Shown in pieces: positions 1 through 10,760 of a DNA stretch of 64,000 nucleotides. Each line of letters begins with the position of its first letter. Within the stretch, counting starts at the first letter, position 1. Origin of the DNA: Temnothorax longispinosus. Its lineage: Eukaryota > Arthropoda > Insecta > Hymenoptera > Formicidae. Under the pieces are notes generated by a model. It saw only the letters and a program-made list of their open reading frames with translations, was not told the DNA's origin and did no database searches. The position numbers and the translations under genes were made by a program. The stretch lies in NCBI RefSeq assembly GCF_030848805.1, contig NC_092361.1, positions 10,001,928-10,065,927 on the forward strand. Direction: 5' to 3'.

Positions 1-129
1 TACAGTATTAATGGCGAGTTCACACAACATACAGATTTCGAGATAATTGCAATGAAGACTCCGCCCCGGTGACGACTTCGCCCCGGTCTTTCCTATTTAT
101 TTATTTAATATATACATTTTTAGTTGCAT

Positions 130-840
130 AATTGTAGAGAGGGGATAGGCTGTCTGAGCGGACGGATGGCTTGGTGTTAAGTAGAGAGAAGAAGAGGGAG
201 AGAGAAGAGGGAGAGAGAAGAAAAAGGTGAAGGTGGAGAATAGTATAAAAGTAAATAATGGAGAAAGAAGAGAGTGGTAGGAGATGCACACATACACGCT
301 CGTAAACGCACAGGGTTAGAAGAGATGTGGAGGAGAAAAAGAAGGGGTGATCGAGAGAAGCAGGCTGAGAAAGGTTTGGAGAAAGAGAAGGAGAAAGGTA
401 TCGAGGAGGCAACTGGCCGCTACAAGAAGGGTGAGAGGAGAGAAAGGAAGAGAGGGATATTCGGGCATTGCAAGAGTGGAGATCGAGGATAGAGGGCACG
501 TGAACGAGTGAAGAAAGCAGAGATAAGACGGAGAGGAAGAGAAGGGGTTCCGAGAAGGACTTCCGTTTCCGGCGCAATCAAAGAGAAGAGATGAAAGCCG
601 AAGGAGAAGTAAGAGGAGAAGAAAGACGAACGGGAGGGGGATATGAAATGGATAGAGGATCTGTGGCAAAGGGGATTAGGAGAATATGGATAGAGGACAG
701 AGAGTATAGGTGGACTGAGGAGAGGGAGGAATGGGAGATGGTGTAGGCTAGGAAGGAGTGGGATAGGAAGGGTGCACGGAAGAAGAGGGGAAAGGGTAAG
801 GGTCGAGGAAGGAAGGGAGGGAAAGCGGATGTAAAGGGCC
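130..840. repeat. Purine-rich (GA) low-complexity tract
   Basis: Long stretch dominated by GAGA/GGA on the plus strand. Open frames on both strands here have strongly biased Ser/Leu/Pro or Arg/Glu/Lys composition and no domain, so I do not call a gene. Confidence 0.7.
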
Positions 841-1035
841 GCGATAGCCAGGTCGGATCAAGTCGGGTATAAGTTTTTAAAGGGTTGGATACGTTCCTTC
901 AAAACGCCATATGTGTGGATAAGATGATGTGTTGGAAGGAGATTGTACAGGGTTGGGTACGTCCCTATGGTAAAAAAAACACCCTTTAAGACCCCTGTGG
1001 GGTAAATAAAATACCATTATCTATCTATCTATAGT
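841..1035 (+). mobile_element. 3' tail of a retroposon ending in (ATCT)n
   Basis: The segment with GGTTGGGTACGTCCC followed by CCCTTTAAG..CCCC..GGGGTA and AATAAA matches the tail of the tRNA-derived SINE at 15003-15070. It ends in a short ATCT microsatellite, as SINE/LINE tails often do. The tRNA-related head is absent, so this is a 5'-truncated copy or the tail of the partner LINE. From 1036 to 1373 I see only AT-rich DNA. Confidence 0.5.
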
Positions 1036-1373
1036 TGCATAATTGTAATATTTTTATTTGTAAATATGTTTTCTTATACTCACGCTTTACATATGCATAT
1101 ATTAACATACAATATGTAGATATACTTACATATGTATGTACATTAGTAAGATCTAATTAAAAACTAAAATAAAAATACAAATTGCTATTATACATAATTA
1201 TGCATAAAATTAAATTGTATGTATAATTATAATATAATATTATTATGTATTATTATAATTGTATGTATAATTATGTATGCATATAATACAATTACAGAAA
1301 AAATAGATAATAACTCAATAATGTATTTTTAATTACTTTGCTTACTAAGTTTTTAATTAGTTTAATAATTATT

Positions 1374-1643
1374 AAGCGGTATTATTTGACCAAACTGACG
1401 CTGTGTATAATGTCGTAATTACATTAATTCAATCCTTGACGTTTCGACACTCGTTTTGTGTCCTCATCCAGAGTACTAAACCCACGAAGTCATGTTACAT
1501 AATAATATATTGCAACGAGGAACAAAGGGCGTAGGAACGGAAAATATATACCTATCTCATATTAGTCGCACGTGAATTTCTTGCAGTTTATCACTTTGTC
1601 AGATTTCGATGTTGTCTAATTATTAAAATGAAGGAGCCGCGAT
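1374..1643 (-). repeat. PLE-1 terminal repeat, left inverted copy, with hammerhead-like core
   Basis: About 270 bp repeated in inverted orientation at 3708-3975, so the two copies bracket the PLE-1 coding remnant. On the minus strand, 1441-1472 reads as a hammerhead-like core: CTGGATGAG, a stem GACAC/GTGTC with a 7-nt loop, then GAAAC. One extra G is present relative to the CUGANGA consensus. Penelope-like elements are known to carry hammerhead motifs in their LTR-like repeats. Confidence 0.65.
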
Positions 1644-1803
1644 CCATCCTGAATTAACAATGCGATGTAGTACAGGGTTAAGAGGTAACCGGAACGGAGA
1701 CGTGTGAGAGCAGTCATTCCGAGTCAGAGGACGGCATCGAACTACTTAAAAATACAGAATACAAGAGTGGGTCGTAGAAGAAAAACAAACAAAGAGAGAA
1801 ATG

Positions 1804-3701
1804 TTATGTAGCACTTATAATTCGGTCATATAGCGGACTAAGATTCTCGGTGTCTTTTTGGAGATTGATCGTATTGTTATGTTTTTTTATATAAAACATT
1901 TCCGCTATCTCTCTCTTTCTCACATTTTTCTCCCTATGCAAAACTTCGGCAGTGGACCATTTGAAATCGTGCCCATGCATCAATCGGTGTTTGCTAACTA
2001 CGGAGCGCTTGCTCTCATCTTTCTTAATGTCACTCAGATGCTCCTTCACACGAGTTTCCAAGTGTCTTAATGTTTGTCCTATGTAGGACGCATTACAATC
2101 GTTGCTGTCGATTTTATACACCACACCTGTTTTCTTCATGTTGTCCAGTTTGTCCTTGCCACGCTTTATAATTGAGTCGAGTTTTTTGGGAATCGTGTGA
2201 AGGACCTCCAAGCCACATGGATTCACATACGGCGAATATTCTCGCTTAAACCCTTAACATAAGGAAACACTATATGTCTCCGGGCATCGAAAGTACTGCC
2301 GACATTACTCGAGTCGATGATGTTCTTGCGATAGTTTAGCTCTTTTAGTCTCTTGTTAATTTCCCAGCAAACGCAAAAGGATTAAAAGATATTAAAATTT
2401 TTTAATACCTTTGAATCCCTTTTTTGGCGGAATTAAATGAAATTAGATGGGATTCGAAATGAGATGGTCCAATCCCATGGAATCCAAAAAAGAAATTTTA
2501 AATTCCATCCAATTCTATGGAATCCGTAAAGGTTATGGAATTGCATGACATTAGATGGTTTAGGAAACGTCTCGCGCCTCCGTTGGGCGACCAAGCGCCG
2601 TTGCTCGTCGGTGAGCTTTTGTGTATGCCTAAGGGCATTACACGCGCTACTGCCGACGGGCAATTAGCCCGAAAATGAGATTTGTAAGATCTGTCAGGCA
2701 CCGTAGGGGGTCCCTTTACATAGTGGTCGAGACGAAACTTTGAACTCGAGAAGATGCGACGCCTAGCGGCGTCGACGCGAATTGCCGGTAATGCAGATAC
2801 CGCGCGGGCGTGTACTATTGTTGGCGCGTACCGCCACAGAGTTTAATACGGACACTTTTCAATCCCTATTCTGGCATTCAATGGTATTCATTTTATTGTC
2901 AGAATAGACGGAATTCAATGGAATTCAATACGGAAATTTTTAATTCCTAGTTTGGCATTCAATGGTATTCATTTCGTTAACGGAATCAATGGTATTCAAT
3001 GGAATTCATCACGAAACTTTCCAATCCCTAACCTGGCATTCAGTGGTATTCATTTCGTTAACGGAATCAATGGTATTCAATGGAATTCATCACGAAACTT
3101 TCCAATCCCTAACCTGGCATTTAGTGGTATAATATTTTTGTGTCGGAATTGGATGGGATTCAAAAAAGACAAATTCTTTCCAAAATAAGGAATTCCATGA
3201 TATTGAAACTATTTCAATCCCTTTTTTGGACAGAATAGAATTCGGAAAGTCCTTAATTGAATTCTTGGCAATCCCGTTTTAATTCTTTTCAATCTTTTTT
3301 CGTTTGCTGGGTTGCTTGTCGATAAAATTTTTAGGGAAGCAGTTATTTATAAGGATGTCTTTTACAGTTTTAATGTTAGAATTATGAAATTGTTTATCCG
3401 AAAGTAAAATTGCGTGGTCAACTAGGCTTATAATCGTGTTATTTTTGTACCTCAGTGGATGATTGGAGAAATAATTGACATAACGGCCCAAAAACGTAGG
3501 TTTTCTGTGCCAATTAGTCAAAAGTCTGTTATTGTTTCTGATAATTAGAACATCTAGAAAGGGGATAGCCCCGTTAACTTCTATTTCATGTGTGAATTTT
3601 AGACGCGGATGATAGTTATTGAAAACTGCAAGAACATCCCCGATTTTGTCTTTAGGTATTATGGCAATGACATCATCGACATATCTGCGGTAAAACGACA
3701 A
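1804..3701 (-). pseudogene. PLE-1: decayed Penelope-like RT plus GIY-YIG endonuclease, split by F1
   Basis: Minus-strand remnant of a Penelope-like element. Residues encoded by 3701-3312 hold the RT palm, with FYRRYVDD as the catalytic motif and the downstream FLD and NHP-type segments of Penelope RTs. Residues encoded by 2226-1804 hold the C-terminal GIY-YIG nuclease, with VVYKI..C near the start, SYIGQT, then a conserved HxxR region and a terminal N..KDTE motif. The 949-bp element F1 (2363-3311) separates the two halves. Removing it with one TT copy rejoins the frame at a D-K-Q-I-N-K-R junction. The N-terminal two thirds are missing, cut at about 3701 by the inverted terminal repeat, and at least one frameshift lies near 2230. 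Family known; activity excluded by the truncation. Confidence 0.85.
2363..3311. mobile_element. F1: non-autonomous TIR element (CCCAGCAAACG ends, TT duplication)
   Basis: Ends are CCCAGCAAACG on the left and its complement on the right, followed inward by A-rich GATTGAAA-type sequence. TT flanks both ends (2361-2362 and 3312-3313). The interior has no gene. It holds GAATTC-rich short repeats, including a roughly 80-bp unit repeated between 2935 and 3130, and a GC-richer middle at 2560-2830. The insertion interrupts the PLE-1 reading frame, which defines the boundaries independently of the repeats. Confidence 0.85.
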
Positions 3702-3707
3702 ACAAAA

Positions 3708-3975
3708 ATCGCGGCTCCTTCATTTTAATAATTAGACATCGAAATCTGATAAAGTAATAAACTGCAAGAAATTCACATGCGACTAATATGAGATAGGTAT
3801 ATATTTTCCGTTCCTACGCCCTTTGTTCCTCGTTGCGATATATTATTATATAACATGACTTCGTAGGTTTAGTACTCTGGATGAGGACACAAAACGAGTG
3901 TCGAAACGTCGAGGATTGAATTAATGTAATTACGACATTATACACAGCGTCAGTTTGGTCAAATAATACCGCTTA
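3708..3975 (+). repeat. PLE-1 terminal repeat, right inverted copy, with hammerhead-like core
   Basis: Inverted partner of 1374-1643. The hammerhead-like core lies on the plus strand at 3877-3907 (CTGGATGAG, stem GACAC/GTGTC, GAAAC). Confidence 0.65.
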
Positions 3976-4470
3976 TTAAATTTCACTGACGAAGAAAAGA
4001 AGTTTTTAATTAATAATTATTGGTGGGATTTACAATGCTGTAAGTAACGCGACTCATAAATATAGAATTGGTGTTTGAGATTAGAAAATGTACAAAAACA
4101 ACAAAAAAATTTTACATCAATGAAAGTCATAAAAATAAGTTTTAAATTCTTATAAACAAATATTGCTTCAATATTAAAATTAATTTAAATTTAATTAAAA
4201 CACTGTTTTTAATATTTCTTGAAGAAAAGTTAAAAAGCTCATCTTTTAAGTATACAGCTAGGTTTTGCTCCGCTTGATAATTACAGAATCTAACCAACTG
4301 TACTTTGTTGGCGTAATCAAGAAATTGATTGCCTAAAATGTGTAAGAAATGTTTTATTTAATCGAGTTTTTTGCTGTCTCAAGTCTCAACAAATTATGTA
4401 TTTCTTTCCGTGTGTAATTAAACATTTATATTAAGCTTAGCAATATAAAAGTTAATTTATTATTATAGGT

Positions 4471-4737
4471 ATGCAAAAGAAAATGTTGATTGCAATGAAT
4501 GCTATCTCAAAGAAGCAAGACATCATAGTAGCAAAAATTGTTCGGATGGAAAAGAGTGGTATTAAGCATGAACGCTATGTAATTTCTGACGCTGCTGTGA
4601 CAGAAACAATTTCAAACTATTTCCCTAACGATGATGAAAATAAAACCTTTGCTGCAGTTGAAGAAAAACTGAAAATGGAACGAAAATTTTTTGATAACGT
4701 GGTAACATTTCAAACATGCGTAAATAACTTTATTTAA
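4471..4737 (+). CDS. Exon-like ORF resembling the DUF4806 family
   Basis: An 88-codon open frame follows a plausible splice acceptor (T-rich tract then TATTATAG just before 4469). The pattern of a short Lys/Ile-rich helix, then FPNDD..F..VEEKL..ERKFFDNVV, resembles the DUF4806 domain common in insect proteins of unknown function. I recognise this by pattern only. The frame ends in a stop at 4735-4737 and no neighbouring exons are evident, so it may be a stray exon or a fragment inside a repeat. Confidence 0.35.
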   Translation: MQKKMLIAMNAISKKQDIIVAKIVRMEKSGIKHERYVISDAAVTETISNYFPNDDENKTFAAVEEKLKMERKFFDNVVTFQTCVNNFI

Positions 4738-5225
4738 TTTAATTACCACATTACATTATTTGTAACATTCTTTATTAAAAATATGCAGTTATTTTTTCAC
4801 ACTCTTACATGTCATCACCCACGACATTCACCGCATCACTCTCTTTCCTCTCCTACCCACTCCAAAGCCCTTAACACACTCTGACACGTTCCAACGTAAC
4901 CTAACACACCCTTACTCACATACATTACCATCCACCCATACACATCATCACTCACCTCACTCACTCCACCCACATCCCCCATCTCACACAAATACTAAAA
5001 TACCCCGACACGTCCTAACATAGCCCAACATACCTTACCTGCTCAACATATCACATATCCATAAATATTAGGTATTTTATTGTTGATGTAGGTAGGTACA
5101 TGAGGTATTAAGAATTTAAATTATAATTTTTTTTTCTTAGGCTATAATACGGGATAGGACCACTATACGAGCAATTAATCGATGTTATAACAATTTTAAC
5201 TTGTATCTAGATTTATTAATTAAAT
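4738..5225. other. Non-coding: C-rich simple sequence then AT-rich DNA
   Basis: From 4790 to 5060 there is CCCA/CACTC-type simple sequence, then AT-rich DNA leading into the presumed PLE-3 terminal repeat. No gene seen. Confidence 0.6.
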
Positions 5226-5853
5226 TGACGTTTCGTACCGTACTCGGACCTCTTCAGAATTGTCAATTAGACGAATAATTAGAATTAACATAAATCGGGG
5301 TAAAAACAAAATAATTCACTCATGTAGACGTGCCGCAATCACATAGTCAAAACTTAAAATTATGGAACGCTTTCTTCTCAAGTCAGTCATGCTCCAGTTA
5401 ATTTTCCATCTCATTAAATACATCGCCGTCCCGTGGAGATCCATGCAAGTCCACAATTTTGATAGGTGCCATACATTTCTGAACCATCTTAGTGGCTGGA
5501 TGTCCTGGAGACTCCTAGAGATATCATTGCCACCTTTGACTAGAGAGGATACGGCCTTAGAGGCGTTCATAGGCATAATCCTACGGATGGTAGCTTCGCA
5601 CCACCGGCCGCTCGACCGAGTGCGTGAACCAAATGTTCGAACCTGCGGTTCCTCTCGTACTTAAATGAGTATTTAAATGAGATGATATACTATCAAATTT
5701 AAAACCAAGACTTACATAAGTGTACAGAGATGACGGGAACAATGATAAACGATATTTCTATGGTATCGGTGTAACACGTCCGATCTGTGCGAAGACTTAT
5801 CGTGAACTGAGAGGGGAATGAACTTGACATGAGGACAAGGATTGTTTGTAATT
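5226..5853 (-). repeat. Presumed PLE-3 3' terminal repeat with hammerhead-like core
   Basis: On the minus strand, 5257-5230 reads CTGAAGA, a GC-rich 16-nt segment able to form an imperfect stem, then GAAACGTC. That is the CUGANGA...GAAA layout of a hammerhead ribozyme. It lies immediately downstream of the PLE-3 coding remnant on the same strand, where Penelope LTR-like repeats sit. No second copy is visible, so the repeat limits are not defined. Confidence 0.5.
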
Positions 5854-7372
5854 TTAGCTAACCGTGGAGAGTTCTTTTAAGACATCAAAATAAACTTCGT
5901 TCAATAATTCAGTGTCTTTGTTAGAGTTAATCCCATTCGTTTGCTCTTTGATATGTATCATTTCAGAGATCATTCGTTTGTGATAATTCGGTTCATGATC
6001 TAAGATACCTGTGTTATCCCAGTCAAAAGTGTGATTACAATTTAAAATATGATTTATTACCACCGAATGCTTGGATTCATTCAGTCTGATGTTGTACTTA
6101 TGTTCTCTGATTCTAGTCTGAAGTTTCCTTTTTGTCTGGCCCACGTACGATGCATCGCAATTATTACAATCAATCCTGTATATTACGTTATTGTTCATAA
6201 ACAACGAATTCTTGTCTTTTTGGACCCTAATGATGTTACTGAGTTTATTCAAGATACGGTATCCCATGGTTGTGCTTGATTTGTCGACTTTCGAAGCAAT
6301 TAATTCCGAAATTGATTTAATGTATGGAAGAACAATGAAATTCTTTTTTTTTTGTTTCTGTTTCTTCTGTGCTGTCGTTTAGTGATTGGTTAACAAGTTT
6401 TTTTTATTCTCAGATTGATATGAGTGAAAATTAAATCCATAGGATAACCGTTCTCAAGCAAATTGTTAATAATAAACAATAAGTTCTTTTCAAAAAAATC
6501 CGGATGGGATAACCTGATTGCTCTATCTACTAGACTGTATATGGTCCCAAGGTTATGTTGTATGGGGTGACTAGAGTGGAACGACAAGAATCTTCCCGAA
6601 AATGTTTTTTTGTGAAACCAATCAGTAACAATCATGTTATCCCTTACAATCAATTTAACGTCCAGAAAACTAATACTTCTATTTTTTTCGTATTTGATAG
6701 TGAATTTGATTCTGTCACGGTAGTTATTAAATCTATTAAATATTTCAAGAACATTCTCCCTCCGCACCGCCATTATAATGTCGTCAACATAACGGCGATA
6801 AAAAGATGGTCGGATATCCATTGTACTCAAGATGTTCAGGATTTCTTCCTCTAGATCCTCCATAACAATGTCAGCCGATGAAGGTGACAAAGGAGAGCCC
6901 ATTGGAGACCCGAAAGTTTGTTTGTAAATTTTGTTATTGAATACAAAAAATGTGGATGATAAAACAAATTTCATGGCTTTAACACATTCCCTCAGCGGTA
7001 ATCCCGTTTTCCGTTTTATAAATTTCCATCTTCTCGTTATGCCCTCAATCACCATAATTCTGTGGGAACATTTGTGAATAACGAAACCACGTGTCAAAGG
7101 AAACCAGTATCTCAGAGTCATCCAACATTAAATTCGAAAGGTCAGTGCACAGCTCAAAACTATTATTCACGTGGCTTTTGGGTTTAGGAAGGCTTTTGGC
7201 CAAGATTTTTTGTAAAAAAGAAGCCAGTGGGTAAAGAGCCGTATTGATAGATGAAACAATTATTCGAAATGGTACATTTTATTTATGGATTTTAGGAAGG
7301 CCGTATGCTTCAGGAAGGTTCGAATCACTGGCGTGCATAGAATAGTAATCTCTTTGAGAGATATACTTTTTT
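5854..7372 (-). pseudogene. PLE-3: truncated Penelope-like RT plus GIY-YIG
   Basis: The segment 7121-6390 encodes the RT core: GSPMGSPLSP, then FYRRYVDD, then FLD and the HP..H..GTIYSLVD region. The segment 6267-5854 encodes the GIY-YIG nuclease: NNVIYRIDCNNCDASYVGQT and downstream H and N..KDTE motifs. A frame break separates them between about 6268 and 6390. Homology to PLE-A continues upstream of 7121 to about 7372 and then stops abruptly, so roughly the N-terminal half is gone. It is a separate subfamily copy from PLE-A and PLE-B, judged by amino-acid differences throughout. Confidence 0.85.
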
Positions 7373-7397
7373 TTCTTATATTAATATATGAAGGAGT

Positions 7398-7428
7398 AAA
7401 AGCCATAGTGGTGTAAGTCAAATTTTTT
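7398..7428. repeat. 31-bp inverted repeat outside Merlin, left copy
   Basis: Reads AGCCATAGTGGTGTAAGTCA then A/T. Its reverse complement lies at 9757-9787, just outside the right end of Merlin and overlapping the end of the Gypsy-1 integrase frame. The repeat is not part of the Merlin TIR. The DNA between 7372 and 7511 also contains a hairpin built on CATAGATG/CATCTATG at 7444-7492. Confidence 0.6.
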
Positions 7429-8018
7429 AAAACATTGAATCGTGTACATAGATGAAATTTATACAATATATAAATTGCATCTATGCACACGAGTCAATAT
7501 TAAAAAAAAAAGGTAATTATACAGTAATAGGGACCACCCTCCGATGACCTTGACCTTGACATATGTTGTCAAGGTCACCCTCCTGAGTGACCTTCGGAAG
7601 GTTTTAGCCGTCGCTCGTTATTCGTTAAAAAGTTATTAACAAAAAAAGTTTCGAAAATATAGCAGTTATTTTAAGTATTGAGAGGCATAAACGACTAATA
7701 TTACGTCTTTTTTTTAAAGCAGAGAATACTTTATTTCGCGAGAAAGTCGCTGCTTTACCAAAACACAACATTTAAAGCAGTAAATTGTTGATAAATTGAA
7801 GTCTTATATATATAAACGAGTTCGTAAGCATGCCACGAACCCGTGACAACGTCTCGCGTGAAAAGTGTAAACATACTAATTGTAAGCATACTCGTAAGTT
7901 GTCCTTGAATATCCTTCTTACTGTTGTTGATATTTCTTACAAATTTCAAACTGTACTCTTCGAAAATGAGCCAGTATACGACAGGTTTTCGTACAAATAA
8001 CTTGTTGAACTGTCAAAT

Positions 8019-9023
8019 ATGAAATTTTACGAATTTCTCGCACTAACAACAAATTACAACGAATTGTTGAAGTATTTATGCGAAAAGAATGTTATTCGCA
8101 CAAAAATGAAGTGTCCGCGTTGCAATAATGTTGTAGAAATGACAGGAGGACAACCATTAACTATACATTGTACACAACATTATTATAAACAAGTACAAAA
8201 ACGCAAGCGCAAGAGACTAATTTGTAATTTCAAAATAAGTGCTTTAACCGGAACTTGGTTTGCGCAAGGCCTTATAAATATTGCTGTAAGTTGTCGATTA
8301 ATATGCTATATCATGATGATGAATAGCCCTCGACAAAGATTTTTGGAAAAGGAGCTCGATATTTTACCATGCACAGCAGTTGATTGGACCAACTTTTGCC
8401 GGGAGGTAATTAATTTATGTCCTAATGATTTTATTCGTAAATCTACATGTATAATATTTAAATACGACAATGTGGCATTTTAGCTCATGAATCAATGGTT
8501 GATGCACAAACAAAATCAAATTGGTGGAAATGGAGTCATCGTCGAAATTGATGAAGCTAAATTTGGACGTCGCAAATACCATCGTGGACGATTGATCACA
8601 GGACAATGGCTTTTTGGTGGTGTACAACGGGGCACGAAAAAGATGTTTGTCGTGCCAGTTGTATCTCGTAGTGCAGAAGTGCTATTGCCGTTGATTGAAA
8701 AATACATTGCTCCTGGGTCAATAATCTACAGCGATTGTTGGAAAGCCTACGAGAAAATCGACAAAAAAACATACCAACATAGCGTAGTTAATCATTCTCA
8801 AAATTTTGTTGATCCAAATACGGGTGTCTATACCCAAAACATAGAACGTTTATGGAGAGATATTCGCGAAGGTATTCCACGATATGGTCGTAAAGAGTAC
8901 CATTTTAATCAATATTTAGCAGAATTTATGTTTAAAAAAGCATACGATGTTCATGAACGATTAGATGCTTTTTTTAAAATAATGTCCATTATGTATCCTT
9001 TAACAGAAAATATAAATGAATAA
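8019..9023 (+). pseudogene. Merlin transposase (IS1595/ISXO2-like DDE), one in-frame stop
   Basis: A single frame of 334 codons broken only by a TAG at 8481-8483. The N-terminal part (residues about 1-155) has a Zn-ribbon-like CPRC near residue 32 and a further Cys/His pair, then a helical region. The C-terminal part holds the ISXO2-like catalytic core: VEIDEAKFG (first Asp), IYSDCWKAY (second Asp) and TQNIERLWRDIR (acidic third residue). The length fits known Merlin/IS1595-type transposases. The stop sits between the DNA-binding and catalytic parts, so two fragments would be made unless it is read through. Expected role: cut-and-paste transposition on the element's own TIRs. The copy is young by appearance, since only this lesion is visible. 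Confidence 0.88.
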
Positions 9024-9167
9024 ATATTATAGTAATTATTATCATTTCGTCCTGTAATTTATTTTTTTGGTAAAGTAGCGATTTTCACGCGAAACGAGGT
9101 ATTCTCTGCTTTAACAAAAAGACTTCAATTTATCAACAATTTATCAACATATTAACTTTCCACGCAT

Positions 9168-9566
9168 GAAAAGTTCACGCATACACTTTTCACGCGAACT
9201 GAGGTTCACGCACACCCCCCCCCCGTGCTTTCGGGGGAGGTGCGATAGCCCCGAAATAGTTCACGCATACACTTTTCACGCGAACTGAGGTTCACGCACA
9301 CCCCCCCCCGTGCTTTCGGGGGAGGTGCGGTAGCCCCGAAAGCAGGGGGGGGGGGTGTGCGTGAACCTCGGTTCGCGTGAAAAGTGTATGCGTGAACTAT
9401 TTCGGGGCTATCGCACCTCCCCCGAAAGCACGGGGGGGGGTGTGCGTGAACCTCGGTTCGCGTGAAAAGTGTATGCGTGAACTATTTCGGGGCTACCGCA
9501 CCTCCCCCGAAAGCACGGGGGGGGGGGGTGTGCGTGAACCTCGGTTCGCGTGAAAAGTGTATGCGT
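9168..9566. repeat. Palindromic satellite with poly-C/poly-G tracts inside Merlin
   Basis: Units of about 110-125 bp contain TTCACGCATACACTTTTCACG, a GCACACCCCCCCC run and CGTGCTTTCGGGGGAGG. Two units face one way (9168-9340) and two or more face the other way (9340-9566), giving a foldback around about 9345. The C/G runs of 8-11 bases could form G-quadruplexes. Confidence 0.8.
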
Positions 9567-9768
9567 ATTAGTTATTTATGCCTTCCAATACTCAAAATAG
9601 CTGCTATATTTTCGAAACTTTTTTTGTTAATAACTTTTTAACGAATAACGAGCGACGGCTAAAACCTTCCGAAGGTCACTCAGGAGGGTGACCTTGACAA
9701 CATATGTCAAGGTCAAGGTCATCGGAGGGTGGTCCCTATTACTGTATAATTACCAAAAAAAATTTGAC

Positions 9769-10760
9769 TTACACCACTATGGCTTTACAAGCTTGCCATA
9801 CACCTTTATACGGCTTATGGGTATTTTGGAAACCTTCTACATCGGCTACAAGATATCTATCGTTACGCATTCGTTTAATAGAATACGGTCCCTTAAAACT
9901 AGGAATAAGTTTCTTACAAATACTTGGAGTGTTTTCAAAATTCTTAAGCATAATTAAGTCTCCTTCATGATATTTGAACGCTAATTTACATTTCTTATCA
10001 CGGTATTCCTTATTATACTTTTGTGTACGCTCAATCTTTATAGAAGCTTTTTCTCTAACCTTATCTAAATTATCGCAATTGGTTTCATCTAACTTGTCTC
10101 TATTATCTTGTAAATACTCTTTAAGATCATCGATTGGCTCTCCACGTTGTTCTACGCCAAAAAGTAATTTGCTCGGAGTTGCACCGGTAGATTTGTTCAC
10201 AGTATTGTTTATAGAATATTTCGCATTAGCTAAAAATTTGTACCATTTGTCTACTGTATCATGTGACAATTTACCTAGTAGCGGAATAAGGATTCTGTTG
10301 ATCCTCTCAATCTGACCATTTGCTTGCGGTGATCCGGTAGCGATCTTTATGTGCTTGACATGACTTTCCTCAATAAACTCTTGGAATTCGCGCGAGGTAA
10401 AGCAAGTTCCACAATCAGATACTATAATATGTGGCCTACTATAGTTTTCGAAATATCGCATGAAACAATTAATAGCCTCCTTGCTAGACGTCGTTTTCGT
10501 CGCATAAAGTTTTACAAATTTTGTGAAAGCATCTATATCACTACTAAAATATATCGCTTTGGTGCTTGTTGCTTATCCATGGGTTCAAAAGGATCCACAC
10601 ATATAACGGAAAATGGAACATTACCCTTAGGAACTAAATGGAGAAAACCTTCACATTTCCCAGAAATAGGCGAATAGGAAATACACTTTAGACAATTCTT
10701 AACATGCATATCTATCTTTTTTTTTAATTTTGGAAACCAATAGTTCCGACCAAAAGTTAG
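9769..10760 (-). pseudogene. Gypsy-1 integrase (Ty3/Gypsy), frameshifted
   Basis: Minus-strand integrase of a Ty3/Gypsy retrotransposon, the family of Gypsy-3 at 60-64 kb. The end of the zinc-binding domain is visible as YWFPKLK..HVKNCLKC (about 10745-10690). The catalytic core shows IVSDCGTCF (Asp) and GQIERIN (Glu) with exactly 35 residues between them, the retroviral D,D(35)E spacing. The C-terminal GPY-type segment (FKGPYSIKRM) is present. A 2-nt excess near 10533 shifts the frame within the first core strand, so the protein is broken. RT and RNase H are absent here. The left end runs into the Merlin insertion. Confidence 0.88.

Larger units (their letters stand above)
7512..9754 (+). mobile_element. 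Merlin DNA transposon with TIRs of about 190 bp
   Basis: Begins GGTAATTATACAG and ends with the exact complement. The inverted repeats continue inward about 190 bp on each side, to about 7703 and from about 9565. Flanking runs of at least eight A on both sides are compatible with the 8-9 bp target duplication of Merlin, but low complexity makes this weak. One transposase frame is carried on the plus strand. A palindromic G/C-tract satellite (9168-9566) occupies the space before the right TIR. Confidence 0.85.

Noticed and set aside
97..669. Several long open frames on both strands
   Set aside because: They arise from purine/pyrimidine-rich low-complexity DNA; Ser/Leu/Pro or Arg/Glu/Lys bias and no domain.
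9168..9566. CRISPR-like array
   Set aside because: Units are contiguous and inverted, with no unique spacers, in a eukaryotic transposon.
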